A DNA stretch of 64,000 bases. It comes from Neorhizobium sp. SHOUNA12A. GTDB taxonomy: Bacteria; Pseudomonadota; Alphaproteobacteria; Rhizobiales; Rhizobiaceae. The stretch lies in NCBI RefSeq assembly GCF_023006505.1, contig NZ_JALBGV010000002.1, positions 62,001 to 126,000 on the forward strand. The letters run 5' to 3'. Below are positions 16,712 to 25,722 of the stretch, piece by piece. The notes below the pieces were generated by a model that saw only the letters and a program-made list of their open reading frames with translations, was not told where the DNA came from and did no database searches. The position numbers and the translations under genes are program-made. The first letter of the stretch is position 1, and each line of letters opens with the position of its first letter.

Positions 16712-18844
16712 TCACCACGTCTGGCGCAGCGTCGCGTAGATTGCGCGACCGGGATTATAATAATAGGCGCCGCCGTCATCGTTGGCGATATGCTTCTCGT
16801 CAAACAGATTGCTGGCATTCATCTGGAGCGTCGTGTTCTCCTGGATCTTATAGGTAAAGGCGGCATCGAAGACGATGGCACCGTCCGATTTTCGGCTATT
16901 TGCGTTGTCGAAGTAATACGAACCCGTATAACGAGCCCCGAGCCCGAACGTCATATCGCCGCGGCTTCCGTTGCCTTCTACCGTATAAGTGCCCCAGATC
17001 GAGGCCAAGTGCTCCGGAACCTGGGCGAAGCGCTTGCCACCGTAGGAGCCGCCATTCTCGACGATCTTTGAGTCGATATAGGAATAGGATGCGATGAGGT
17101 TGATATTGTTCGTCACCTCCGCCTTGGCCTCGAGATCGATACCACGATGCCGGATCTTGTCGACCGCCGCCGGCAGGTACGTCGGAGCTTCATAGGTCGT
17201 GATGTTCTCCATCGTCAGGTCGTAGACGGAAGCGGTGAACAGGGCGGGGAAGGCATCCGGGCGATATTTGATGCCGGCTTCATACTGCGTGCCGAGCGTA
17301 GGCTCGGTACCCGCGCTCGGCGGCGCGACGGATTCGGCATAGCTGACATAGGCCGCAAGTTCCTCGGTGAGCTTATAGCTCAGGCCGAAGCGCTTGGTGA
17401 ATTCGCTAAAGTCGCCAGACGCCGAGGTGCCTGTAAGCCGGTCTGTTTCCTGGAGGTCAAGCCAATCGTTGCGCAGGCCGATGCTCGCCGTCAGCTTGTC
17501 GAAAAAGGTCAGATCCTGCTGCAGATAGATCGCCTTGGTCTTTTGGTCACTGGCCACGCTGGCGTACGGCGACAGCGATCCGGGTCCGCCCGAATAGACC
17601 GGATTTTGCCAGTTTATGACCGGAGCAGCGGTGTAGAAGCTGTCATTCTTCGACTCGAACTTGTTATACTCGACGCCGAGCAGCGTACGGCTTTCCACAT
17701 CGTTAAAATTCGTCTCGTAGAGCAGATGCGCATCGACGATGAATTGTTCGGATGACTTGTCGCTGCCGAAGTAATTTCGGTCAACCATGCCCGTGGGATC
17801 GTTAGCACCCAGCGCATCGTAGATATAGGCATAACCGAATCCGGTATCCGACTTGCTGTAGCGCGCGTTGGCGTTGAAGGTCAGGCCATTCCCGAAATCG
17901 TGGTCGAGCGTGACACCGTAGGTGTTCCTGTTCGTCGTATCGTAGTTGTAGTCCGGCTCGCCGAAGAAGCGATCCCTGTCGAGATTCGTCCCCCTCGGAT
18001 GGCCGCCGCTGCTGGGTGTGCCGTCCTTGTCGAGATGATCGAAGACGAATGAGAGGCTCGTCGCAGCCGTGGGGCGCCAGGTCAGGCCACCCATGATGAA
18101 GTTTTCGTCATCCTGCGAGTAGTCGTACTCGGCGTCCGACCGCTGCAACTTGCCGGTCAGGCGGTATGAGAGGGTGTCATCCTCGGTGATATTGTCGCCG
18201 AAGTCGAAACCGGTCTCCTTGTGGCCGAAGGAACCGCCGGTGCCGTAAATCTCGCCGAAACGTTCGCTCTTCGGCCGCTTGGTGACATAGTTCACCGAGC
18301 CACCGGGATCGGAAACCCCGAAGCCCGTGGAGTTGGCGCCCTTCAGTACCTCGATGCGCTCGAAGGCAAAGGGTTCTTCCCGGATCCCGCTCCAGGTTCT
18401 GCCGATGACTAGCCCGTCGCGATATGTAAAGGGCGTGAAACCGCGGATCTTGAAATAGTCGTAACGGTCGTCCGAACCGTAATAGTCCGTGACCACGCCG
18501 GCGGTATATTGCACGACCTGCTCGATGCTGTCCGCACCGCGCTCCCGGACTTCCTTGGACGTGATGACGGAGACGGACGCGGGCGTTTCCAGAATATCCG
18601 CCGGCATCTTGCCGACGCCGGTCGTCTTCGTCGCGACGATCGACTTCGAATCGTTGTCGGTATCGAGGCTGGCGCCGCTGCCCTGGATGACGATCGGTGC
18701 GAGTGTCGTATCGGCGTTCGAGCTTTCCTGGCCAAGCGCTAAGGTCGGCGTGAAGGCGACAAGCGCCGTGCAACCCAGAAGGACCGCATTCCGGTAGCGG
18801 ATAAGGGCCGGTCTCGAGCGAGCGCTTGTTCTTTCGTTGTCCAT
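16712..18844 (-). CDS. TonB-dependent ferric-siderophore receptor
   Basis: The 710-residue outer-membrane protein has a signal sequence (NAVLLGCTALVAFTPTLALG, cut near residue 33), a plug domain (ETPASVSVITSKEVRERGADSIEQVV, then GFTPFTYRDGLV and the GFGVSDPGGSVNYVTKRP signature) and a 22-strand barrel ending in an aromatic residue (ATLRQTW). This is the FhuA/FoxA/FcuA siderophore-receptor class (TIGR01783-type). It imports a ferric hydroxamate or similar chelate using TonB energy, and no N-terminal FecA-like signalling domain is evident. The start is ATG 18844 (MDNERTSARS) with GGA upstream; the frame to 18922 is not needed. It is divergent from the binding-protein operon at 19108. Confidence 0.85.
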   Translation of the reverse strand: MDNERTSARSRPALIRYRNAVLLGCTALVAFTPTLALGQESSNADTTLAPIVIQGSGASLDTDNDSKSIVATKTTGVGKMPADILETPASVSVITSKEVRERGADSIEQVVQYTAGVVTDYYGSDDRYDYFKIRGFTPFTYRDGLVIGRTWSGIREEPFAFERIEVLKGANSTGFGVSDPGGSVNYVTKRPKSERFGEIYGTGGSFGHKETGFDFGDNITEDDTLSYRLTGKLQRSDAEYDYSQDDENFIMGGLTWRPTAATSLSFVFDHLDKDGTPSSGGHPRGTNLDRDRFFGEPDYNYDTTNRNTYGVTLDHDFGNGLTFNANARYSKSDTGFGYAYIYDALGANDPTGMVDRNYFGSDKSSEQFIVDAHLLYETNFNDVESRTLLGVEYNKFESKNDSFYTAAPVINWQNPVYSGGPGSLSPYASVASDQKTKAIYLQQDLTFFDKLTASIGLRNDWLDLQETDRLTGTSASGDFSEFTKRFGLSYKLTEELAAYVSYAESVAPPSAGTEPTLGTQYEAGIKYRPDAFPALFTASVYDLTMENITTYEAPTYLPAAVDKIRHRGIDLEAKAEVTNNINLIASYSYIDSKIVENGGSYGGKRFAQVPEHLASIWGTYTVEGNGSRGDMTFGLGARYTGSYYFDNANSRKSDGAIVFDAAFTYKIQENTTLQMNASNLFDEKHIANDDGGAYYYNPGRAIYATLRQTW

Positions 18845-19107
18845 ATTCACGTTCCAGAAGTTGATTAGGCGAGAGATCGCCGAGACTGATGCCAGATCTG
18901 GGGGAATCATCCCGAACGACATCCTGGTCTGGTACGCCCCCGGACCGCTATTAACTTGAGCATGATTGTCCAGTATTGTAAATTCTTCAGGCTTTGTAGG
19001 ATCCCACGGGAATCTCAGTGCTCTTGTCGGTGCAGGCCTGGAGGGCGGTTGACGTGGCTCTCTTAACCTGAAAGTGAAAGTCCACTTAAGGTCTGCGGAG
19101 TTTGACG
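18845..19107. promoter_or_regulatory. Divergent control region of the siderophore genes
   Basis: The 263-base space separates the receptor gene from the ABC operon and should carry iron-responsive control. A near match to the rhizobial RirA pattern (TGA-N9-TCA) appears at about 18957 (TTGAGCATGATTGTCCAG), but its last base differs, so it is only a suggestion. No clean Fur or Irr box was seen. The segment 18901-18960 is coding-like only in the rejected longer receptor frame. Confidence 0.3.
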
Positions 19108-20118
19108 ATGCTGCGGTTACTGCTTTCGGCCGTGAAAATGGCGGCGATAGCCATCTGGATTGTTGCGTTCGGCAGCGCCGGGGCAGGCGCCCGGGCTGCC
19201 GAAGGAACGACCTATCCCGTCACCATCAAGCACGCGTTTGGCACGACGATCGTCGCCAAGAAGCCTGAAAGAATTGCGACCGTCGCCTGGGCAAACCATG
19301 AAGTGCCGCTGGCGCTGGGTGTCGTGCCTGTCGGCTTCGCCAGGGCCAATTTCGGCGACGACGACGGCGATGGGATATTGCCCTGGGTAGCCGAAAGGCT
19401 CGCAGCGCTCCATGCCGCCAAGCCGGTGCTTTTCGATGAAGGGGACGGCATCGATTTCGAGGCGGTCGCCGCCACCAAGCCCGATGTGATCCTGGCGTCC
19501 TATTCCGGCTTGAGCCAATCGGATTATGATACTTTGAGCCAGATCGCTCCGGTCGTCGCCTATCCCGAAGCGCCCTGGTCGACCGACTGGCGTGACATGA
19601 TCCGCCTGAACAGCGCTGGCATGGGCATGGCCTCCGAAGGCGAGGCGTTGATCGCAAGGATCGAAGCCGACATCGCCAAAGTGGTTGGCGGGCATCCTGA
19701 GCTCCGGGGTAAATCCGCGATGTTCATTACCCATCTCGATGCGACTGACCTGAGCACCGTCAACTTCTATACGACGAACGATACCCGGGTGAGGTTCTTC
19801 GCGGATCTTGGTCTGAAGTCCCCCGGAAGCGTCGTCGAGGCTTCGAAGTCGGGGAAATTCGCAGGCTCTGTCAGCGCCGAGCGCATCGACGTCTTCGACG
19901 ACGTCGATATCGTCGTCACCTATGGAAACCGGAAACTGCTCGATGCGCTGGCGGCGAACCCCTTGATGTCCAGAATGCCGGCTGTGGACAAGGGCGCTCT
20001 CGTCATGCTCGGCCGCAACCCGATCGGCACGGCGGCAAATCCGACACCGCTTTCGATCTCATGGGTCTTGAAGGACTATGTGGATCTGCTTGCGGACGCG
20101 GCCAGAAAATCCAAATGA
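19108..20118 (+). CDS. Ferric-siderophore periplasmic binding protein (FhuD/FepB type)
   Basis: This 336-residue binding protein has a signal peptide (LLLSAVKMAAIAIWIVAF, cut near residue 32) and the family-8 (iron-chelate) core (KKPERIATVAWANHEVPLALG, PDVILASYSGLSQSDYDTLSQIAPVV). It delivers the chelate to the FecCD-type permease. ATG 19108 (MLRLLLSAV) has GGAG 7 bases upstream; a TTG at 19102 is the alternative. The gene overlaps the next by 4 bases. It lacks a lipobox, so it is a soluble periplasmic protein. Confidence 0.85.
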   Translation: MLRLLLSAVKMAAIAIWIVAFGSAGAGARAAEGTTYPVTIKHAFGTTIVAKKPERIATVAWANHEVPLALGVVPVGFARANFGDDDGDGILPWVAERLAALHAAKPVLFDEGDGIDFEAVAATKPDVILASYSGLSQSDYDTLSQIAPVVAYPEAPWSTDWRDMIRLNSAGMGMASEGEALIARIEADIAKVVGGHPELRGKSAMFITHLDATDLSTVNFYTTNDTRVRFFADLGLKSPGSVVEASKSGKFAGSVSAERIDVFDDVDIVVTYGNRKLLDALAANPLMSRMPAVDKGALVMLGRNPIGTAANPTPLSISWVLKDYVDLLADAARKSK

Positions 20119-21158
20119 CGGCCGGCAGCATACGATCGTTCTCTCGGTCGCTCGTCTCTCGACGTTCGAACCGGATCCGCGGTCTCTGGCTAGCCGGATT
20201 GGTCCTCACCCTTTCCGCTCTCTGTGCGCTCTCCGTCACGGTCGGCACCCGTGAGGTGGCCTGGAGCGATATCGTGGCGGCGCTCGCGGGGCGGATCGAC
20301 AGCATCGGCCAGGCAGCAGTGAGCGTGCGTATCCCGAGGACCGTGCTTGCCGTACTTGCTGGAGCCGCGCTCGGGCTTGCCGGGGCAATCATGCAGAGCG
20401 TCACCCGCAATCCTCTCGCCGATCCGGGCATTCTCGGCGTCAATATGGGGGCATCGCTGGCCGTCGTGACCGGCGTGGTCTTGTTCGATATGTCCTCCGC
20501 GCAGGGTTATATCTGGGCTGCGATCCTCGGAGCCGGGTGTTCGGCGGTTTTCGTCTACACGATAGGATCGCTCGGGCGCGGCGGGGCGACGCCGTTGAAG
20601 CTGGCGCTGGCCGGAGCCGCAACGTCGGTTGCCTTCTCCTCCATGGTGATTGCCGTGGTGTTGCCGCGCGCCGATATCGCGGGCGGCATCCGCTCCTGGC
20701 AGATCGGCGGCGTGGGCGGCGCGACCTTCGAGCGCATTGTTCCGGTCCTGCCGTTTCTTGCCGCCGGTTTCGTGGTTAGCCTTCTGTCGGCGCGAAAGCT
20801 GAATTCACTGGCTTTGGGCGATGATGTCGCGGCAGGGCTCGGGGAACACGTCGCCGTGGCCCGCGCTGTCGCCTCGCTTGGTGCCATTCTCCTGTGTGGG
20901 GCAACAACGGCAGTCTGCGGGCCAATCGGCTTTCTGGGACTGGTCGTACCGCATGCCTGCCGTCTGCTGGTCGGGATCGATCATCGGTGGTTGCTGCCGT
21001 TTTCCGCGCTTGGCGGCGCTTGCCTGCTGCTGGCGGCGGATGTCGTCGGGCGTATCGCCACCAGACCTGCCGAAATCGACGTTGGAATTATCACGGCCCT
21101 CGTCGGGGCTCCGTTCTTCATCTGGATCGTCAGGCGGCAGCGGGTTCGAGAACTGTGA
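20115..21158 (+). CDS. Iron-siderophore ABC permease, FecCD family, first subunit
   Basis: The 347-residue polytopic protein has about ten hydrophobic helices and the FecCD landmarks RIPRTVLAVLAGAALGLAGA, QSVTRNPLADPGILGVNMGA and GPIGFLGLVVPHACRLLVG. Start ATG 20115 overlaps the binding-protein stop as ATGA. It pairs with the permease at 21155 to form the channel. Confidence 0.85.
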   Translation: MTAGSIRSFSRSLVSRRSNRIRGLWLAGLVLTLSALCALSVTVGTREVAWSDIVAALAGRIDSIGQAAVSVRIPRTVLAVLAGAALGLAGAIMQSVTRNPLADPGILGVNMGASLAVVTGVVLFDMSSAQGYIWAAILGAGCSAVFVYTIGSLGRGGATPLKLALAGAATSVAFSSMVIAVVLPRADIAGGIRSWQIGGVGGATFERIVPVLPFLAAGFVVSLLSARKLNSLALGDDVAAGLGEHVAVARAVASLGAILLCGATTAVCGPIGFLGLVVPHACRLLVGIDHRWLLPFSALGGACLLLAADVVGRIATRPAEIDVGIITALVGAPFFIWIVRRQRVREL

Positions 21159-22195
21159 CAGTGCTTTCCCCAACTATTGGTCTCATCGTTGAAAATCGCC
21201 GCCGGCGCACGCGCCGGCATGTTCTCGTGACAACCATTTTATTGGCTGTCCTCGTCATTCTTTTTGCGGTGACCCTGTCGCTCGGCCAGTCCTTCACGCC
21301 GCCCGGTGACGTCATGCGCGTCCTGCTCGGGGAGGATGTCGCAGGTGCTGCCTTTACGGTCGGCAAGCTGCGGCTGCCGCGCTCGGTCCTTTCCGTTCTC
21401 GCCGGACTGGCCTTTGGGCTCGGCGGCGTCACGTTCCAGCTCATGCTGCGCAATCCGCTGGCCAGCCCGGACATCATTGGCATCACTTCGGGCGCAAGTG
21501 CTGCGGCCGTGTTTGCCATCGTTGTCCTGTCATTGAGCGGGCCGATCGTTTCGGTCCTGGCGGTTGGCGCCGGCCTTGCCGTGGCGCTGCTGATCTACGC
21601 ATTGTCATTCCGCAACGGGGTTGCGGGGACCCGGCTCATTCTCGTCGGGATCGGCGTCTCGGCCATGCTGGAAAGCGTCGTCGCCTATATCCTCTCCAGC
21701 GCTCCGGCCTGGAACCTGCAGGAGGCCATGCGCTGGCTGACCGGCAGCGTCAACGGCGCGCAGCTCGGCCAGGCGCTTCCGCTTCTCCTAGTGCTGGTCA
21801 CATTTGGCGGACTTCTGCTCAGCCGGGGGCGCGACCTGGAGGCACTTCGCCTGGGCGACGACATGGCTGCGGCCTTGGGGGTCAAGGTGGCAAGGACCCG
21901 AATGCTGGTCATGGTTGCGGCGGTCGGGATGATCGCATCCGCGACGGCGGTGGCGGGGCCGATCGCCTTTGTCGCCTTCCTGTCCGGACCGATCGCCGCC
22001 CGGGTCATCGGACGTAACGGATCGTTGCTGATACCGGCGGCATTGATCGGGGCGATACTCGTCCTGGGCGGGGACTATGTCGGTCAATTCCTTCTGCCAA
22101 GCCGTTATCCGGTGGGTGTGGTGACCGGAGCACTCGGCGCGCCCTATCTGATCTATCAGATCGTGCGCGCCAACCGGATGGGAGGTTCGCTATGA
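21155..22195 (+). CDS. Iron-siderophore ABC permease, FecCD family, second subunit
   Basis: The 346-residue protein has the same FecCD pattern (KLRLPRSVLSVLAGLAFGLG, RNPLASPDIIGITSGASAA, GPIAFVAFLSGPIAARVIG). It starts at GTG 21155, which overlaps the stop of the first permease (GTGA); a GTG at 21161 is possible. Any frame opening earlier (20894) would lie inside the first permease gene. With two different permeases the transporter is a heterodimeric FecCD type, unlike the single fused FhuB. Confidence 0.85.
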   Translation: MTVLSPTIGLIVENRRRRTRRHVLVTTILLAVLVILFAVTLSLGQSFTPPGDVMRVLLGEDVAGAAFTVGKLRLPRSVLSVLAGLAFGLGGVTFQLMLRNPLASPDIIGITSGASAAAVFAIVVLSLSGPIVSVLAVGAGLAVALLIYALSFRNGVAGTRLILVGIGVSAMLESVVAYILSSAPAWNLQEAMRWLTGSVNGAQLGQALPLLLVLVTFGGLLLSRGRDLEALRLGDDMAAALGVKVARTRMLVMVAAVGMIASATAVAGPIAFVAFLSGPIAARVIGRNGSLLIPAALIGAILVLGGDYVGQFLLPSRYPVGVVTGALGAPYLIYQIVRANRMGGSL

Positions 22196-23019
22196 CTGTT
22201 CATTCTCTGACCGCGAGCCGGCTTTCGGCCGGTTATAACGATGCCGAAATTTTGCACGCGCTGGATCTTACGGTGCCGCCCGGCAAGATTACCGCTGTCG
22301 TCGGCGCCAATGCCTGCGGCAAGTCCACGCTCTTGCGCACCATGTCCCGGCTCATCTCGCCCAGCCAGGGGCATGTGTTGCTGGACGGCAAATCGATCCA
22401 TCGTATCCCATCCCGGGAGCTGGCCCGGACACTGGGGCTACTTCCCCAGTCGCCGATCGCGCCGGAGGGCATTACCGTCGCCGATCTCGTCAGCCGCGGG
22501 CGGCATCCGCATCAAGGCCTGTTTTCACGCTGGACGCGCAAGGACGACGAAGCCGTCGAGAGCGCGCTGACGGTGACCAGAACCGTCGAGCTTGCCGAGC
22601 GGCCGGTGGACGAGCTTTCAGGTGGGCAGCGCCAGCGCGTCTGGATCGCCATGGCGCTGGCACAGCAGACGGATGTTCTGCTGCTCGACGAACCGACGAC
22701 CTTTCTCGACATCAATCACCAGGTCGAAGTTCTCGATCTGCTGACCGATCTCAACCACGCGCGGGGAACCACCGTCGTCATGGTCCTGCACGATCTCAAT
22801 CTCGCGGCGCGTTATGCGGATTACCTCGTCGCGATAGCCGAGGGGCGGGTGCATGTTGCCGGCAGGCCCGAGGACGTATTGACGGAAAAGAACGTGCGGC
22901 AGGTCTTCGGGCTCGAGAGCCGCGTCATTACCGACCCCACATCGGGCCGGCCGATCATGCTGCCGATCGGCCGCCATCGGATGGCGGAGGGGCAGGATCT
23001 AAAGGAGAATCGGTCATGA
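22192..23019 (+). CDS. Iron-siderophore ABC ATPase, FecE/FhuC type
   Basis: The 275-residue ATPase has Walker A VGANACGKSTLL, Q-loop LLPQSP, signature LSGGQRQRVWIA, Walker B VLLLDEPTTFLD and switch His in VLHDLNLAARY. Typical FecE-type spacing, ATGA overlap with the permease gene, and an ATGA overlap with the next gene show a single translational unit from 19108 to 24080. Confidence 0.9.
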   Translation: MTVHSLTASRLSAGYNDAEILHALDLTVPPGKITAVVGANACGKSTLLRTMSRLISPSQGHVLLDGKSIHRIPSRELARTLGLLPQSPIAPEGITVADLVSRGRHPHQGLFSRWTRKDDEAVESALTVTRTVELAERPVDELSGGQRQRVWIAMALAQQTDVLLLDEPTTFLDINHQVEVLDLLTDLNHARGTTVVMVLHDLNLAARYADYLVAIAEGRVHVAGRPEDVLTEKNVRQVFGLESRVITDPTSGRPIMLPIGRHRMAEGQDLKENRS

Positions 23020-24080
23020 ATGCAGTTCAGTCGCTCAAATTGTCCGGCGTCGCACTGCCAAAGGATGCCGAACGCATGCTCGACGAAATCTGCGAGCACT
23101 TCATCGAGCATGCCGACGTGCAGCGAAGCGAGAACCACGCACTGCTGAAGAGCAAGCACAGCACGACGAGCATTCGACTGGCAGACAGCAAGCTCCTGAT
23201 CGAACTGGCCTGCGAGTCGGAAGCGGCCTTGCAGCTGAATCAGACGATGATTGCAGAGCACCTGTTCTATTTTGCAGGAGAGGATTCTCTTGAATTGACG
23301 TGGTCCGAGCATTCGTCCCTCGCGGTGCTGCCGAATATCCACGAGGTGACGGTCGTCTCGGCGGAGGATGTCACCCCTCACATGCGGCGGGTGAAGTTTG
23401 CTTGCGCCGATATAGCGCCGTTCGTCGGTGGCGACATGCACGTCCGTCTTCTGGTTCCCCCGAAGGGCAGGCCGCCGGTCTGGCCGGGAATCCGCCAAGA
23501 CGGGCGCGTCTCCTGGCCCGAGGGCGAAGACGAGATTCTGGTTCGCATATATACGATCCGCGCCGTCGATATCGAACGCCGGGAATTGTGGATCGACTTC
23601 CTGCAGCATCCGTCCTCCCCCGTGGCGACACCTGGAGCCGATTTCGCCCGCGACGTGCAGCCCGGAGAAAAAGTAGCGCTGCTCGGGCCCGGAGGGGGAA
23701 GCCTTCCGGCGGCACAGTCCATTCTTCTGGTCGGCGACGAAAGTGCTCTTCCCGCCATCGCCCGGATCGCGGCCGAAGTGATGCCGGGCACCCGGATGCA
23801 GGTTATCATCGAAGTGCTGGATGAAGCGGAGGAGCAGCCGCTTCCGTCGGCGGGGTCGTTGGATATCCGCTGGCTGCATCGGCGGAGCTATCCGGCCGGA
23901 GCGAAAGGCATTCTTGCCGAGGAAGCCAAGAAAGCGGTCGCCTCCATCAAGGACGGTACCTTCGTCTGGGTCGCCTGCGAAAAAGAGGACGTCCGTTCCA
24001 TCCGCGCCTTCCTGAAAAGCCGCAGGCACGACAAAAAGATGATGTATGTGGCCTGGTACTGGGAACAACATTCCGCCTGA
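23016..24080 (+). CDS. Siderophore-interacting FAD reductase with N-terminal DUF2218-like domain
   Basis: The 354-residue protein has two parts. Residues about 1-95 are DUF2218-like (AERMLDEICEHFIEHADV, then LLIELACESEAALQLNQTMI, EHLFYFA). From about 105 is a ViuB/SIP-type flavin reductase (EVTVVSAEDVTPHMRRVKF, the FAD motif VRIYTIRAVD, and LLVGDESALPAIARIAAE near 242). SIP proteins reduce ferric siderophores in the cytoplasm to release iron. The gene overlaps the ATPase by 4 bases and ends the uptake operon, supplying the last step after import. Confidence 0.85.
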   Translation: MNAVQSLKLSGVALPKDAERMLDEICEHFIEHADVQRSENHALLKSKHSTTSIRLADSKLLIELACESEAALQLNQTMIAEHLFYFAGEDSLELTWSEHSSLAVLPNIHEVTVVSAEDVTPHMRRVKFACADIAPFVGGDMHVRLLVPPKGRPPVWPGIRQDGRVSWPEGEDEILVRIYTIRAVDIERRELWIDFLQHPSSPVATPGADFARDVQPGEKVALLGPGGGSLPAAQSILLVGDESALPAIARIAAEVMPGTRMQVIIEVLDEAEEQPLPSAGSLDIRWLHRRSYPAGAKGILAEEAKKAVASIKDGTFVWVACEKEDVRSIRAFLKSRRHDKKMMYVAWYWEQHSA

Positions 24081-24201
24081 TGCTTTGTGGGGCGGGCGAG
24101 CCTTTCGAAAGCCGTCCGGCATACCTCGGCGGCCCCTCTTGAGGCTTGTCCGCCGCAATCTATATGATCTTGTTCAAGGGTTTCCACTGCAAAGGTTGAA
24201 C

Positions 24202-25722
24202 ATGACAGAACGGTTCGAAGAGGCGGAGTTTGTCGACCCTCCGCGTATCTCGAGCGGCGTGCCCGGTCTCGATACCATCCTCGACGGGGGCCTCGATGAA
24301 AACCGGCTTTATCTCTACGAGGGCCGGCCTGGCACGGGCAAGACCACGATCGCCCTGCAATTTCTGCTCGAAGGTGTCCGCCAGGGAGAGCAGGTGCTTT
24401 ACATCACCCTTTCCGAGACGGAACGCGAGCTGCAGCTTGTCGCCTCCCGTCACGGCTGGTCGCTCAAGGGTATCGAGGTCTTCGAACTCGTCCCTCCGGA
24501 GACCACGCTCGACCCCGACCGCGAGCTGACGGTCTTCCATCCGGCGGAAATGGAGCTCAACGAGACGACGAAGCTCATTCTCGATCGCGTCTCCGAACTC
24601 AACCCGAGGCGCGTGGTCATCGACAGCCTTTCCGAATTGCGCCTCCTCGCTCACAGTCCGCTGCGTTATCGGCGCCAGGTCCTGGCGCTGAAGCACTTCT
24701 TCGCCAGCCGGCAGTGCACCGTCATCCTTCTTGACGATCTGTCGTCTCAACAGAACGACCTGCAACTCCATTCGATTTCCCACGGGGTCGTGCTGCTGGA
24801 GCAGTTGGCGATCGACTTCGGCGCAGAACGGCGCCGCATGCGGGTCGTCAAGATGCGTGGCATCAAGTTTCGCGGCGGCTACCATGATTTCACGATCGAG
24901 AAGGGTGGTCTCCACATTTTTCCGCGCCTCATCGCTGCGGAGCATCATCAGGCTTTCGACGACGAGTTCACCTCCAGCGGGAACAAGGAAATCGACGACA
25001 TGCTGGGCGGCGGGCTCGAGCGAGGTACCAACGTCCTGTTCCTGGGGGCCGCCGGGGTAGGAAAGTCGTCACTTGCCCTGACCTATGCCTTGGCGGCGGC
25101 AAACCGCGGCGAACATGCCGTCATTTATGCCTTCGATGAGGGGCGTGGAACGCTGCAGGCGCGGGCCAGGAACTTGGGTTTCGATCTTCAAACCCATCTG
25201 GACAGCGGGTTGATCCGGTTGCAGCAGATCGATCCTGCGGAACTATCTCCAGGGGAGTTTACCGCCAACGTCCAGAAAAGCGTGGAGGTCGACGGCGCGC
25301 GCGTCGTCGTCATCGACAGTTTGAATGGCTACATGAATGCGATGCCGGACGAGCGTTTTCTGGTCCTGCAGATGCACGAACTGCTGACCTACCTTGGCCA
25401 GCGTGGCGTACTGACCATCCTTGTCCTCGCACAGCATGGGCTCGTGGGCCCGCTCGAGGCTCCGCTCGACCTGAGCTATCTCAGCGATTCCGTCATCATG
25501 CTGCGGTATTTCGAAGTGCAGGGCACCGTGCGCCGAGCGATATCCGTCGTGAAAAAGCGAAGCGGCAGGCACGAGCACAGCGTGCGCGAGTTCAGGCTGT
25601 CCGACAATGGCATCAAACTCGGGCCGCCGACGCTCGAGTTCACCGGCGTGCTAGCCGGCTCGCCGTATTTTTCAGCCGCTCCTGTAACGAGTTCAGCAGA
25701 CGGAAATGATGGCGCCAGGTGA
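24202..25722 (+). CDS. KaiC-like double-domain RecA-family ATPase
   Basis: The 506-residue protein carries two tandem KaiC/RecA domains. The first has Walker A GRPGTGKT at 41-48 with the KaiC-like acidic SETERE near 80 and the Walker B end VVIDSLSELRLL; the second has Walker A GAAGVGKSS near 282-290 and VVVIDSLNGYMNAM. The last part contains VVKKRSGRHEHSVREFRLSD, typical of KaiC family tails. The start is ATG 24202 (MTERFEEAEF); a longer frame to 24046 is not supported. No KaiA or KaiB is nearby. Its stop overlaps the histidine-kinase gene by 17 bases, so the two are produced together. The function is unknown; in other bacteria such proteins act in stress signalling. Confidence 0.8.
   Translation: MTERFEEAEFVDPPRISSGVPGLDTILDGGLDENRLYLYEGRPGTGKTTIALQFLLEGVRQGEQVLYITLSETERELQLVASRHGWSLKGIEVFELVPPETTLDPDRELTVFHPAEMELNETTKLILDRVSELNPRRVVIDSLSELRLLAHSPLRYRRQVLALKHFFASRQCTVILLDDLSSQQNDLQLHSISHGVVLLEQLAIDFGAERRRMRVVKMRGIKFRGGYHDFTIEKGGLHIFPRLIAAEHHQAFDDEFTSSGNKEIDDMLGGGLERGTNVLFLGAAGVGKSSLALTYALAAANRGEHAVIYAFDEGRGTLQARARNLGFDLQTHLDSGLIRLQQIDPAELSPGEFTANVQKSVEVDGARVVVIDSLNGYMNAMPDERFLVLQMHELLTYLGQRGVLTILVLAQHGLVGPLEAPLDLSYLSDSVIMLRYFEVQGTVRRAISVVKKRSGRHEHSVREFRLSDNGIKLGPPTLEFTGVLAGSPYFSAAPVTSSADGNDGAR

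Noticed and set aside
18957..18974. RirA-like box upstream of the siderophore receptor
   Set aside because: The TGA-N9-TCA pattern is broken at the last base and there is no second supporting site; kept only as a note in the intergenic entry.
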